From: Larix sibirica
Taxonomy: Eukaryota; Streptophyta; Pinopsida; Pinales; Pinaceae
Direction: 5' to 3'
Length of the DNA stretch: 22,222 nt
Assembly: GCA_004151065.3 (NCBI GenBank)
Contig: NWUY0300003401.1
Coordinates: forward strand, 23,733-45,954
The translations under genes and the position numbers were made by a program. Positions 10,125 through 20,421 of this stretch are shown piece after piece. The notes under the pieces are model-generated. The model searched no databases, was not told the DNA's origin, and saw only the letters and a list, made by a program, of their open reading frames with translations. How positions within the stretch are numbered: position 1 is the stretch's first letter; every line of letters begins with the position of its first letter.

Positions 10125-11030
10125 TTTCGTGCATGGTAATATTTTCAAGTCTATCGGTGGGTCTCATGCGGGGCCTTTTCCTCCCCCCATTACCCTTTGA
10201 ATGTTTAGAATCTCGCTATGCCCCCTCTAGATCTATGTTATTCATCTTGGTCTAACTCACTCTCGTTCATGTTCTCGGTGCGTCTCAACAATCTTCGGCC
10301 TCTTCACCCCCTCTCTTCTATGATGGTATTTTTTCCCTGAAGTGGTTGTTAAATTGGTGCATGAGGTTGCTTCATTCCATGGTTATGAAGGTTGACATGC
10401 TTCTTGACTCATGGTGGCTGTCATTCCCATGCATGCATATTAGCTTAAAGGGAGCTATGAAGACATCCGAACCGACCATGATGGTACCCATTCAACAAGT
10501 AGTTACTCTCTAGAATTGGAATTTAGGATTTCTCAGTAGTCTAGCATAGACTTAACCTGTGTTTGTAGTCAGAGGCATAGTTGTGGGCATGTGTTTTAGA
10601 GTCATGATTAATAGAAGAAAATTCACACCGAGAAATTCAGGAAAAAGAGCAGGTTGCATGGGAGAATCCAGTTCAATCTCTCCACACCGGGATGAATAAT
10701 TTATCAAATCATATGCTCACCACTGTGGAATCACTCGTGGAACAAATCCAAGGACACCATATAACTCATGATGAGACCATCGCTATCAAGTTTGTGATTG
10801 ATGGCAGGGAAACCATCCTTCCTACCTATCCCTTTCTAGTTCCTTTTTTGTCTCAAGAAATGTCCCTGATTTGACCTCTCCCTTAGGGCCAACTGAAGCA
10901 AAATATAAAAGGAAAGATCCTTTAAATATGTATCTCTTGATTTTTTTCTTTAATGTCTTAGTCTTATGCATCCTTTATATGTTGTATAGTAGAAGCTACT
11001 GTGACTTTCATTTTAATCGAAAATAATTGC
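10125..11030 (+). other. Probable LINE 3' tail (untranslated region)
   Basis: Follows the ORF2 stop. It is CT-rich at first (about 10160-10330), then AT-rich, with no recognisable domain. A 60-codon open segment at 10692-10874 has no family features and I do not call it a gene. The last element-like sequence is near 11020 (TTTTAATCGAAAATAATTGC); beyond it the DNA changes to G/A-rich tandem repeats. No poly(A) tail is evident, so the boundary is uncertain. Confidence 0.4.
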
Positions 11031-11264
11031 TGGAATGTATGAAAGCATAGTTAAAATTCATCCCAATTTATTAGAATAGCACAGGATGATTTTTTCCATT
11101 GTAAACGTCTATTTTGTGAGATTTCTTGCATAATATTTAATTAAAATTTCCCCAATTCTAAAAAAAATGGATATCAAAATGAGGAAAATACTAGCGATAT
11201 TCTAATGGAAGGAACTCTAATGAAATTGTTAAAACTTGTAAATAATAAGATAAGGTAAGGTATA

Positions 11265-13690
11265 GGAGGTAATAAGACATTGCATCTATGATTTGTGTTA
11301 CAGGTATGACTTGTGTTGTGGTAATAAGATATGATATGGATAGGTATGTGGATGATCATGAGTACGTATGATGAGATATAACATTGTGATATAACAAGGA
11401 AGGCATGGGTGGTTTTGATAATGGCACATGTAATGACTATCCAAGGACTTGATGAAAGAATAAGACCATGTAATGGAAAGGTGTGAATGACTTGACAATA
11501 TGTTTGGGGAATTTGATACAGATGGTGACCTATGATAAGATAACCAGAAATATGATAAATTGGTAATATGGTACATAAAGGTAAAAAAAGCAATGTTTTT
11601 TTGTAATGCTTGGATATTTTTATAAAGATATGTCGTGGATGGATTAGGCACGTATAAACTCAGGTTACAAGAATGAAGAGACATAACTATAAATTTGTAT
11701 AATAATGAGATATAAAAAAGGACGATAATGGAGATGAAAGATGAAGTGAAAATTCAGTATTTCGGAAAAAATAAATAAAAACTATTTAGATAGAAAACCG
11801 AGGTGTCCCACCCCTAATCTTATGATAGAAGAAGTCATGATAAGAAAAGATACAAGTAAATGTAACCACATCAAAAAACAAGCTAGAAAAGCACAGTGAA
11901 ACCAAAAGCAAAAGACCAAGTTGATAACAAATTGAGAAAAGAAAAATAAAGAAGCAAGTAAAAGAAGAATGACAATGAAAAGTTTTCAAACAAGTATGAT
12001 TAAACATGTGGTTAAGCATGAGTATGCACAATGAGATATAACATTTTAATATAACAAGGAAGGCATGGGTGGTTCTACTAATGGCATACCTAACAATGAT
12101 CTAATGACTTGATGAAAAGATAAGACAAGATAAGTAATGGAAAGGTATGCAGTGACTTGACAATATGTTTAGGTAATTTGATACAAATGGTTGCCTATGA
12201 TAGAATAACAAGAAATATGATAAAATGGTAATATGGTATGTCATGGTAAGACAAGCAATGGTTTTCAAATGACCTAGCATATGAGGTGATAAGACTTGCG
12301 ACAAAATGACATGTATGATTTGTCTATGATTTATGTATGACTTGTTATGTGGTAATAAGATATGAGATGGACATGTATGATTAAACATGTGGTTGAGAAT
12401 GATTATGTACAATGGTGTATAACATTGCGATATTATACAAGGAAGGCAGGGTTGGTTTTGATAATGGAATATGTAGCAATTATTTAATGACACGATGAAA
12501 GGATAAGACATGATAAAGTAATCGCCAATATGTTTGGGAAGTTTGATACAAATTGTGACCTGTGATAGGATAACAAGAAATATGATAAATTGGTTATATG
12601 GTATGTAAAGGTAAGATAAGAAATGGTTTTCTAATGACTCGATATTTTGATAAAAATACGTCAAGAATGTATTATGCATGTATATGCTGACGTTACGAGA
12701 ATGATGAGTCATAACTACAAATTTATATGACTATAAGACATAAGGAACAATGGAAAGGGACATGAGAAATAAGATGAAAATTCAATCTATTTGAAAAATA
12801 TATCTGAAACTCTTTAGATAGAAAACCAAGGTATCCCAACCCTATTCTTTTGATAGATGAAACCCCGATAAGAAAATATACAGGTAATGTGGCCATTATT
12901 TAAAAAAACATGGTGAAACAAAAGGTAAAAGACCAATTAGATAACATATTGAAATGAGAAAAATAAAGAAACACGTAAAAGAGGAATGACATGAAGCAGT
13001 TTTTAGAAACCCCAATAAAATTAAATTAAAGAAAAAAAACATGATGAAATAAGCTAGAGGCAAGAATGGGAACACAAAGACAAGGAAGCAGCAAAGAAGG
13101 GAAGGTAACAAAAGATAAGGGAAAATTAAAGAATAGGGTGAAACATAAAAAATAAATTATAAAAAAACAGAGAAAAGAAGGAAGAAAAATAAAAAGGATG
13201 AATTTGAAAAGCAATGACTTGGAAATATGTTTGGGGAATTTGGTACAAATGGTCATTCGTGACAAGATAACAAGAAATACGATAAATTGGTAATATGGTG
13301 AGTAAAGGTAAGAAAACCAAAAAATATATATGTTTGAAACTATTCAGATAGAAAACCAAGGTGTCCCACCCCTAATATTTGTTAGAGGGGACTTTGATAA
13401 GAAAAAATACAGGTAAATTTGAATTCTATTAATATTTTTGAAAAGCAAGTTGGAAAAACATAGTGAGAATGAAAGTGAAAGACCAATTAGATAACATATT
13501 GAAATGAGAAAAATAAAGAAACAAATAAAAGAGGAATCACATGGAGGAGTTTCTAAAAACCTTGATAAAAGAAAAAAGAAACAAAATATGATGAAATAAG
13601 CCAGAGGAAAGTATAGGAACACAAAGACAAAGAAGCAAGAAAGAAGGGAAGAAAACAAAAGCAATTAGGGAAAAAGAAAGAAGAAGGAGA
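11265..13690. repeat. Rearranged tandem array of ~1.03-kb composite repeats
   Basis: Four sub-blocks recur. W (GGTAATAAGATATGA type) at about 11265-11340 and 12275-12380. X (AAGGAAGGCATGGGTGGTT, later GACTTGACAATATGTTTGG) at about 11340-11600, 12000-12260, 12380-12635 and, in part, 13212-13310. Y at about 11605-11770 and 12635-12800. Z (TAGATAGAAAACCRAGGTGTCCCA) at 11787, 12815 and 13345, with an extension (CACAAAGACAARGAAGCA) at about 13000-13125 and 13545-13690. The W and Z anchors of the first and third units are 1031 and 1028 bp apart, giving the full period. Units two and four are partial, with Z-X and Z-X-Z junctions near 11990 and 13200, as unequal crossing-over or internal deletion would produce. 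Open frames on the minus strand, rich in Phe, Leu and Ser, are the complement of this purine-rich DNA. Confidence 0.82.
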
Positions 13691-14469
13691 AACAAGGAAA
13701 CAAATAAAATAAAGAAGAAAAAGAATAAGTATTTCATGAAATATCGAAAATGCGAATGAGTATGAGGAAGAAAATTGTTTATGAAAAAGGAACATAACAA
13801 CTGCTAAAATTTAAACATGGCCATAACCATCCAATAATAAAAAAAAAGGTAGTCCATACCTATCTAAAGTAAAAATACATATGAAGCACAAAATTGATAA
13901 AAAGCAAAAACAAGGACATAAGACACAATAAGGCCAAAAATAAGGACACTAAGCAACAACAAGCTGACAAGATTATAATAATTCCAATAGGAAGACAAAC
14001 TAAGATAGAAAAAAGACAAACTAAAAGGAAGCATATGAGCCAACAAAGGACGTTGGGTACGACACTAAGAAGAAGAAAAGGAATATGATGATAAGATCTA
14101 CTATTGAAAAAGGTTACAATGACAACTAAAAAGAAGGGAAAAAGAACAAGAGAAAGGTTGAAAGAGCACGCTAACATAATCCAAGCCATCAAAACAAGAA
14201 AATAGAGTCATTCGATGGATATTGAAGCAAAATGAATTAATAAACATGAATAAATAAAAGACAAGGAAATCAACCCGCTAGAATTGAAAGATCAAGATCT
14301 AAATAAAGAGAATGAACAAATGCATAGTACAGAACAAAGAAAGTAGAGAACACGTGGCAATAAGAAAACAAGAATCTATAGAATCAAAGATCAAGACAAG
14401 CAATCGAGTGTGGTGAGGAGGCTACCAAGAATTTTAGGGTCGAAAAGTGTTGGGAGTAAAACCCCCTAG
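13691..14469. other. Purine-rich strand-asymmetric DNA, no gene
   Basis: The + strand is dominated by A and G (runs such as AAGAAGAAAAAGAATAAG), continuing the composition of the neighbouring array without an alignable unit. Long open frames on the minus strand (for example 13860-14192, rich in Leu, Phe and Ser) are expected from a pyrimidine-rich complement and show no domain. A CACGTG hexamer at 14351 is a G-box by sequence only. Confidence 0.5.
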
Positions 14470-14792
14470 CTATGGACAATGATAGGTATAAAATACCCTA
14501 GTGGTAGGCAATCAACCTTTAATTGTGGATCAAGACAATCCCCAAGGGATGCTCACCTAGTCATCATAATGACTAAGGAAAAAAATCATTAGATATAAAT
14601 AAAGAAGGGTAGAAATGTGATTGAGTATGTGTTGATAACTGGATAAAATCCCTTGGTTGTGGGTATGCAACCAATATTTAATTGGGCTTCAAGACACACC
14701 CCACAAGATACTTGCATAGTCACCAAAATGACTAAGGTAAGAAATAAAAAAATATAAATAGAGAATGGTAGAAGTATAATTGTGTTAGTGAT
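14470..14792. repeat. Two-copy tandem repeat, ~159-bp unit
   Basis: Copy 1 (about 14470-14632) and copy 2 (about 14633-14792) share in order: GATAAAAT/GTATAAAATACCC; CAAYC..TTTAATTG; TCAAGACA; a CACCTAGTCA/TGCATAGTCA block; AATGACTAAGG (14568 and 14727, 159 bp apart); ATATAAATA; GGTAGAA. The copies are clearly diverged, so the duplication is not recent. It is unrelated by eye to the ~180-bp repeat at the left edge. Confidence 0.75.
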
Positions 14793-16376
14793 AATATTTA
14801 ATACAAGTTCTGGCGTAAATAAAAAGGATGATTTATTCTTATTTGCAAGGCGATGTTGACCGCTACCAACAACCACCTCTTCATTTTAGAAAAATGCATG
14901 GGTCCCCACCTTGATTTTTATCCTGCATATCATAGGTATCAATTTAAACTGCCAAGTATTCTAAATAGATATAGACTATTGCTTACTTTTGTATTTCATG
15001 AGCCACTAGAGCAATATTTTGGTTTCTTCTCGAGTTCATGTTGATCATTTCTTTAATGTACAAACTAGAACAATTCTCATGCCAATCAATCGTTGGATAT
15101 CCAGAGTTAAGCTAATATTAAAATCTATTATGGATTCCATGACTGAGAGCATGGAATCCATAATGATGTGTATTGTTTTGGTTGAATGAGTATTTTTTAC
15201 ACTCTGCATCCTTATACAACATGATTCTGCAACCTGGTTCAAATCAACTAATCCTTTTCATTATCATATTATTCTTTTACCTGGTTGTTTCTTTTGATGA
15301 AGATGGGAACAAACATGACATGATTCTTATTCATATATTGAAAGGCTGTCGTAGGTGTTTATTTAATGCAATCTCATTTAATCGACTAATTTTGCAACTG
15401 ATTCATTTTTACAATGTCAACATGTTTTGGGGAAACTTTAAAATCATATGACTCCATTTTGTAGGATCTTGTAGGGGAATCTAATATGCAATGTGTTGAA
15501 TACCTCAAATTGGACTCAGTCTTATCCAGATTCATGAACTTTCCCAGGACAAATGATTTTACTTGATTTATTCAATCTCCCTGTATTAATACTTTGGTTT
15601 GAATGAAGTAATCCTTGTTTCTATATCATCAATATTACTATTATCAAGGGTTTTTGCGATCGAATTTATGTACTTGAATAATTTTTACCTTAGATTTTAG
15701 CCTTGGAATCAAGAAACAAGGGGGTATTAATTCTATATTATATCCCTACGAATTACCCTCATTTAAACATTTGATCGTTAATTTCAAAACATCAAAGGTG
15801 TTAATGTGTGACATAATCCATGATTTGATTAACTACACATGGGTCATGAATCATTACGATAATGGATTTATCCATATATTAGGCAATGTTTCTATATCAA
15901 TTACCATTCCATATAGATTATCGCTGACTCACCTCTGATTAAGACCTGATGTCTTTTCTTGAATCCAACCGAGGCATTAGTTAATCATCACGATGGATGA
16001 GTTGTACTGGCTCGGTGTAAGACGAGTGCCATGTATGCCGCCAATCTTCCACCATTGTCCACTTGCCAATCTTGCTTGGTGTTGTTGTTACACGCAATCA
16101 CAATGCTAAACGTTATATCCTCACCACCTTTCAATTTGTCATCAACCGAGGACCAATGTGGAATTCATGTCATATTCTATAAAACAAACTCGATTGCTGA
16201 CGTTGATTTTTACACCACAGTTGAAGCTATCACAATACTCTTTTCCTTTATTGCACTGCATTTTGGGAATTTTCGAGGATTTTCCGACTCATATTGCTTA
16301 ACTTTCCTAAGCCAATAATCCCCTTTTCTCCTGGTTTTTTCCCTCCTATTTTACCATCATTCTGCGGCTGAACTGT
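14793..16376. other. Gene-free stretch; no coding feature supported
   Basis: Open frames at 14853-15044, 15173-15451 and 16031-16318 are short, lack recognisable domains and have no better reading in neighbouring frames. Apart from the hairpin at 15127-15164 I see no structure. The pyrimidine-rich run 16318-16372, ending CTGCGG, resembles a worn 3' splice site directly ahead of the next gene remnant, but this is too weak to call. Confidence 0.45.
15127..15164. repeat. Perfect 15-bp inverted repeat with 8-base loop
   Basis: ATTATGGATTCCATG (15127-15141) and CATGGAATCCATAAT (15150-15164) are exact reverse complements around ACTGAGAG. No open frame or promoter sits next to it, and no flanking direct repeat was noted. 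Confidence 0.9.
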
Positions 16377-18739
16377 GTGTCCTACTTTGGTTTACCATTT
16401 TCCTTTGGCATCTCACAAAATTTAAACTGGTTTTTTACTCCATGCCATATAATGGGTCTCCTTAACTGTGTCGAACCTAACAATACAAACAAGGTTGAAG
16501 TGAATAAACACCTTGTTCAACTCTTAGCGAGTTATGGTTGGTTAGGTTTTATCGGGAAATTGCATGGCCATAACAAAGCCAATGCATTTGCATTTGCTGA
16601 GTATTTTGATGGTCACTCTGTCTGCATTGGAAATATCGAGCTTGAGGTTGATGAAAATTTTATAGCTGCAGCCACTAGCTTGCCCTGTTCAAGGGAGATA
16701 TGGGTCAAGCATACTCCGCTCAAGGATGTTCCTTGGTCAAAAATACTTCGAAGGCCAACTTCTTCTATACACAACCATAAAGGTATGAGTAAAACTCTTT
16801 TTAAAGCATAGTGTTAGGAATTATTTGTGTTTTTTGTTAAGTATGTCCCTTGAGATAGTCGTTTCACTATGATTCTTCGATACAATCTTTGCCTACTGAT
16901 GGAATTTTTAGGGTATGAGTTGAACCTCCCATATTTCCTGTATATGAGTTTGAAAAACATGGCTAAACAAGTTAAAAAAACTTTAGTTTCCCCTACTCGT
17001 ACACTGCTACATTTTGGGATGATAGGTATTCTAATAGAACATAAGCTGAGTATGATAAGGGTAAATTGGCACGATTTTTCCATAATAAATGGCTTTGAAG
17101 AAACCATATTTGAGCGGAATGATATTTCTCATGAAGTGTTTCATGACATCCCTTTCGCTATTGGCTCTTCCTCAACTTGTCAACTTGAAATGTTGGCCCT
17201 AGATGAGGGAAGTTTTTGTTAATGTCTTTTTGTTTCCACTCCACCAATGTTTTGTCCTTAGTGATGAGAACTAGGAGGTATGTACACGGGTCGAAACATA
17301 TATGTAGCCTCCAGAACAGGTTGTCCATGTGTCTGAAGATCCTTTATATCAAGAATAGGCTCGAGTGCAGGTTCATATTTTAGCTCATGACATACATACA
17401 TGAACTAATCATTCCGATGGTCATGTTGGAAAACCCTTTCAGACTATGGATTTAAACAATATTTTACCGGGCATTAAGGTTGAAGGGAGGATACCTCCTT
17501 TTCTATTTTTAAACGAAACAACCAATGTTAATCATGGTCAAGAGGAATCTTTAGAGCAAATTGTTGAATATTCCCTCGGGAAAATGAGAATTACTCAGAT
17601 TGTCCAAAGCTTTAATTGGTTACGGGATCTAATTAAACCCCAATTTAGTAAAATTTTAAATGCTTCAAACGATGCTAGTGTATATTGGGTTAAAAGTAAT
17701 CACTTCGAATATGTTCTTGATAGTTATTTGCAAAAAGAGGTCATTGAAGAGGCCACTCGATCTATATATTTTCTGATAGGGAATATTACGTGAATCCCTC
17801 AATCTAGTCTGCAGGTTAATGCTTGCATGGGCATTGATTTTCCCTCTGATCGATCTTTTGATCGAAACCTAGGTCATTTGGTTGATTATGAGGTTAAAGT
17901 CTCTCGATTGATTGATGTCATGGATCTTGATGCTTTAACTGGGATTGGAGCACATGAATCAAAACGTTGTAGCCCATATATCTACTTCTCCAATATTCTC
18001 GGATAGTTGTCAGGCTGTTTTCCATAAGCATAGTCTCTCCACTGATATGCAACAAAAGTATTAGGGTTTACCTCTAAATCAAATTCGAACAAATGATAAT
18101 GATTTCAGCGATGACAATTGTGCAACTTACTCTTGAATACCTCAGCATTTTGAGTTGTTAGTTTAGTTCCTCTGCAAAATTCTTCAATTCACAAGGATGT
18201 TGAGCCACGGGCTAAAGCAATCCCATTTCAGTATTTCGAAACTTTAGGAAAGAGAAGGTCCCGAGATATGTCAAGAGCTAATCGAAACAGATCATTAGTC
18301 CAGTAGTCTATTGAGATCATTGATATCGATCAAATACAAGATTATAAGTCTATTCCCTAATCTTCTACATAGAGGCCCGACCTTTCATCTCACACACAAC
18401 TTGATGATGGTTTTCATATGCCTGATAACATTAAAGTGAATACACAATTTGCAGAAGTTGAGCCAGCTTTACAAAAATTCAAGGATATCTGTGATAAAAT
18501 CAATAACATTGATTTTAAACCGAGCACACACTAAAACCTGTTTCTATCATTGCCAATTTCTTCTAAGGAAGATTTCATATAGGTTCGATTTCCTCTTTAA
18601 AGATGCTCGTCAGTTGGTCCATAAGGCTCATCATTATAAAAAGAAAATACTACAGGTGAAAGAACAATATCAGGTTCGAATTGATGAACTTGAAGAAAAG
18701 TTGAAAGCTGCAAGGGACACTACGATCTTTCATGCCTAA
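16377..18739 (+). pseudogene. Long decayed gene of unknown family, C-terminal coiled coil
   Basis: I do not recognise this protein with confidence. One frame runs from 16377 (perhaps really from ATG 16452, MGLLNCVEP) to about 17205 with stops at 16809, 16815 and 16854 only. A second frame continues from about 17209 to 18530 (stops at 17272 and roughly ten more), and a third from about 18530 to TAA 18737. Such long, in-order continuity is not chance, and implies a protein of roughly 750-790 residues. The N-terminal region is globular, with ASYGWLGFIGKLHGH, AEYFDG, IELEVDENFIAAATSLP and, after the stops, LGYELNLPYFLYMSLKNMAK. The middle is acidic and polar. The last ~35 residues (VKEQYQVRIDELEEKLKAARD) form a charged heptad pattern typical of a coiled coil. 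The ..IAAATSLP motif recalls N-terminal domains of some plant transposon-linked proteins, but that is a weak analogy. It points the same way as the gag at 20422 but lies upstream of the predicted primer-binding site. Confidence 0.6.
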
Positions 18740-20390
18740 GGAGTTAACATTTATGTTACTCTCGACGCAGTAAAAATATTCAAGATAGAAAAATAAACAC
18801 TTTGCTTTCACGTACATATTTTTGTTCATGCACAGGTATGTTTTGTAGTTAAACAATTTTTGCTTCATTTTTTTATTTTTCTAAATTTTAAGCATGAATG
18901 TTTTGAAGCAGCTGCAGAATATAAAATTCTGCATCTAATTCTTAATTTACTTATTTTATTTTATTTGTTGTGTTGTTTTTGTTTTCCAAATGGAATGTAC
19001 TTCACATCCTGTTCTTGCTTGTTTGGATAAAGTAATATGTGGCACACAACTAGATAAGGATCCCTAAAGATCAGTAAGCAAGATTGCCATTCCTCCTTTG
19101 ACTTCAAATCAAATGATGATTTGTTTCGAAATTGATCATTGTATTTAGCTCATGTTGGTGTATATTGATCTTATAATCCTATTTCAATGGGATCATTGTA
19201 TTATTCATTTATTTAGTTTATTTATTTTTGGTAAAAAATAGTGATGAGCACAAATTGTAAGCCATAACTCTGTGTTATAAAGAGGAATATGGTGAGTTGC
19301 CAGAGGGGCTGTATTTTTTATAATTGGATTTATACTTTCTTTTTTGGAGATAGAAACATAAATTGTATAGCTGAAAAACATTTATATGCTTATATGTTTG
19401 GATTATGCTTCGGTATGAGTAATATATAAGTTTTATGCTTTCATTATTCTGAATGGTATCTCTTGTCTCCCTAGATCTAATTGTAATTGTGTTTAAGATT
19501 CTTTAACGAAGGTTATAATACTTCTTTCTCTCCTAATTGTTATTTGATGGAAAGGTAGTTTTTTTTGTCAAATAGTATATGCCATTTTATATGTCCATTA
19601 GTTCCATTCTTTTCGGAATTTTAGGAGAATGCGGATCTGACTTCTTATGTGATTTTATTTCACACAATTATTCGTTGATTTGTATGCCGTTTGTATGGTT
19701 TCAGAATCATTAAAGTGTATTCCATTGTTTTTGTTTAAATACATACATTTATTTCATGCTCAAATCGAATTGAATTTTTCTGTCACTATATCTCTCATAT
19801 TTCTTTCAAAGAAGGATTAGATTTTATTCTTATTTTTCTTTTGAAATAGATCTAATTATTGCTAGATATTTGTTGTATTTATTGCATTAGTAAATGTTTT
19901 ATTATGTTATAAAAACAACATATGTCTACCAAATCATTTAAATGACAGATTAAGCTTTCTCGACCATGTTTCTGGTTAGCAGATTAGATTTTACTATTAA
20001 TTTCACTATATTTTGATAGAAATATAGAGTAGTTAAGGTAGATTTCTAATTTCCTTTTACTGAATTCTGAGATATGATTCCATCAGGAATTCGGTGAAAA
20101 TTTCTATTATCATACAATTCATATATTTTGTTTAACCTTTTAATTTGTTATTTTCTATTACAATTTCAAGTCTTTCTTGGGATTTGTCGGGTAGCCCTTA
20201 GTTGATTTGTATATTTGTAGTATAGGTTAGTTTTTCTTTCTTTATTCTATAGTATATAGTATTTAGTCGGCTAATGAATTCATTAAACCCGTTGAGTCCA
20301 TTTATCCCAAACGACTAGGGGTTTCTAAACACCCTAGTTTGGGCTGCGACTCCTTTGTTGACCCTGGTGCATATTTCTAGGTGAACAACA
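18740..20390 (+). mobile_element. Probable 5' LTR region of a Ty3/gypsy element (left end unknown)
   Basis: T-rich, non-coding DNA ending ..GTGAACAACA at 20390, directly against a primer-binding site, exactly where a 5' LTR ends in CA. TATATAAG at about 19423 is a possible TATA box. The LTR start cannot be fixed without its 3' partner; TGTTG at 18966 or 18971 would mirror the CAACA terminus, and TGTTGG at about 19154 is another option. The left part of this interval may therefore lie outside the LTR. Confidence 0.45.
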
Positions 20391-20407
20391 TAGCGCTAGA
20401 AGGAGGG
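20391..20407 (+). other. Primer-binding site complementary to tRNA-Asn 3' end
   Basis: TAGCGCTAGAAGGAGGG matches TGGCGCTAGAAGGAGGG at 16 of 17 positions. From memory, that sequence is the complement of the 3' end of plant cytosolic tRNA-Asn(GUU), ..CCCTCCTTCTAGCG plus CCA. It follows a CA-ended sequence with no spacer and precedes gag by 14 bases. A retrotransposon uses such a site to prime minus-strand DNA synthesis. The single mismatch is the second base (G to A). Confidence 0.72.
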
Positions 20408-20421
20408 ACTTCTGTGAATTA

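Larger units (their letters stand above)
5118..11030 (+). mobile_element. 5'-truncated, inactive plant LINE (L1-type non-LTR retrotransposon)
   Basis: Remnants appear in canonical LINE order on one strand: ORF1 C-terminal half, then ORF2 with an apurinic-type endonuclease, reverse transcriptase, a CCHC-like zinc-binding region and RNase H. A terminal RNase H domain in this position is a feature of many plant L1-type elements. The 5' end is missing, which is usual because target-primed reverse transcription often stops early; readable LINE sequence starts right beside the LTR at 4799-5110. The ORF2 frame ends at 10124. I see no clear poly(A) tail, so the right boundary near 11030 is a guess from the last retroelement-like sequence before the tandem array. 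No target-site duplication could be identified. Confidence 0.88.

Noticed and set aside
10692-10874. 60-codon frame in the LINE 3' tail
   Set aside because: Too short, downstream of the ORF2 stop, no motif; better treated as untranslated tail.
11174-14192. Many minus-strand open frames rich in Phe, Leu, Ser and His, some resembling membrane proteins
   Set aside because: They are complements of purine-rich tandem repeats. Low-complexity pyrimidine-rich DNA seldom encodes stops and mimics hydrophobic proteins; no conserved motif or proper gene context is present.
13860-14192. 110-codon minus-strand frame with apparent transmembrane segments
   Set aside because: Composition effect of the same strand bias; the opposite strand over the same bases is also open, which is typical of low-complexity DNA.
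15173-15451. 92-codon + strand frame with a hydrophobic stretch
   Set aside because: No recognisable family, no supporting continuation in other frames, AT-rich context; likely chance.
18830-18845. GCACAGGTATGTTTTG resembling a 5' splice site just after the unknown gene
   Set aside because: A good local match to AG/GTATGT, but no acceptor and downstream exon could be identified; motif matches this short are common.
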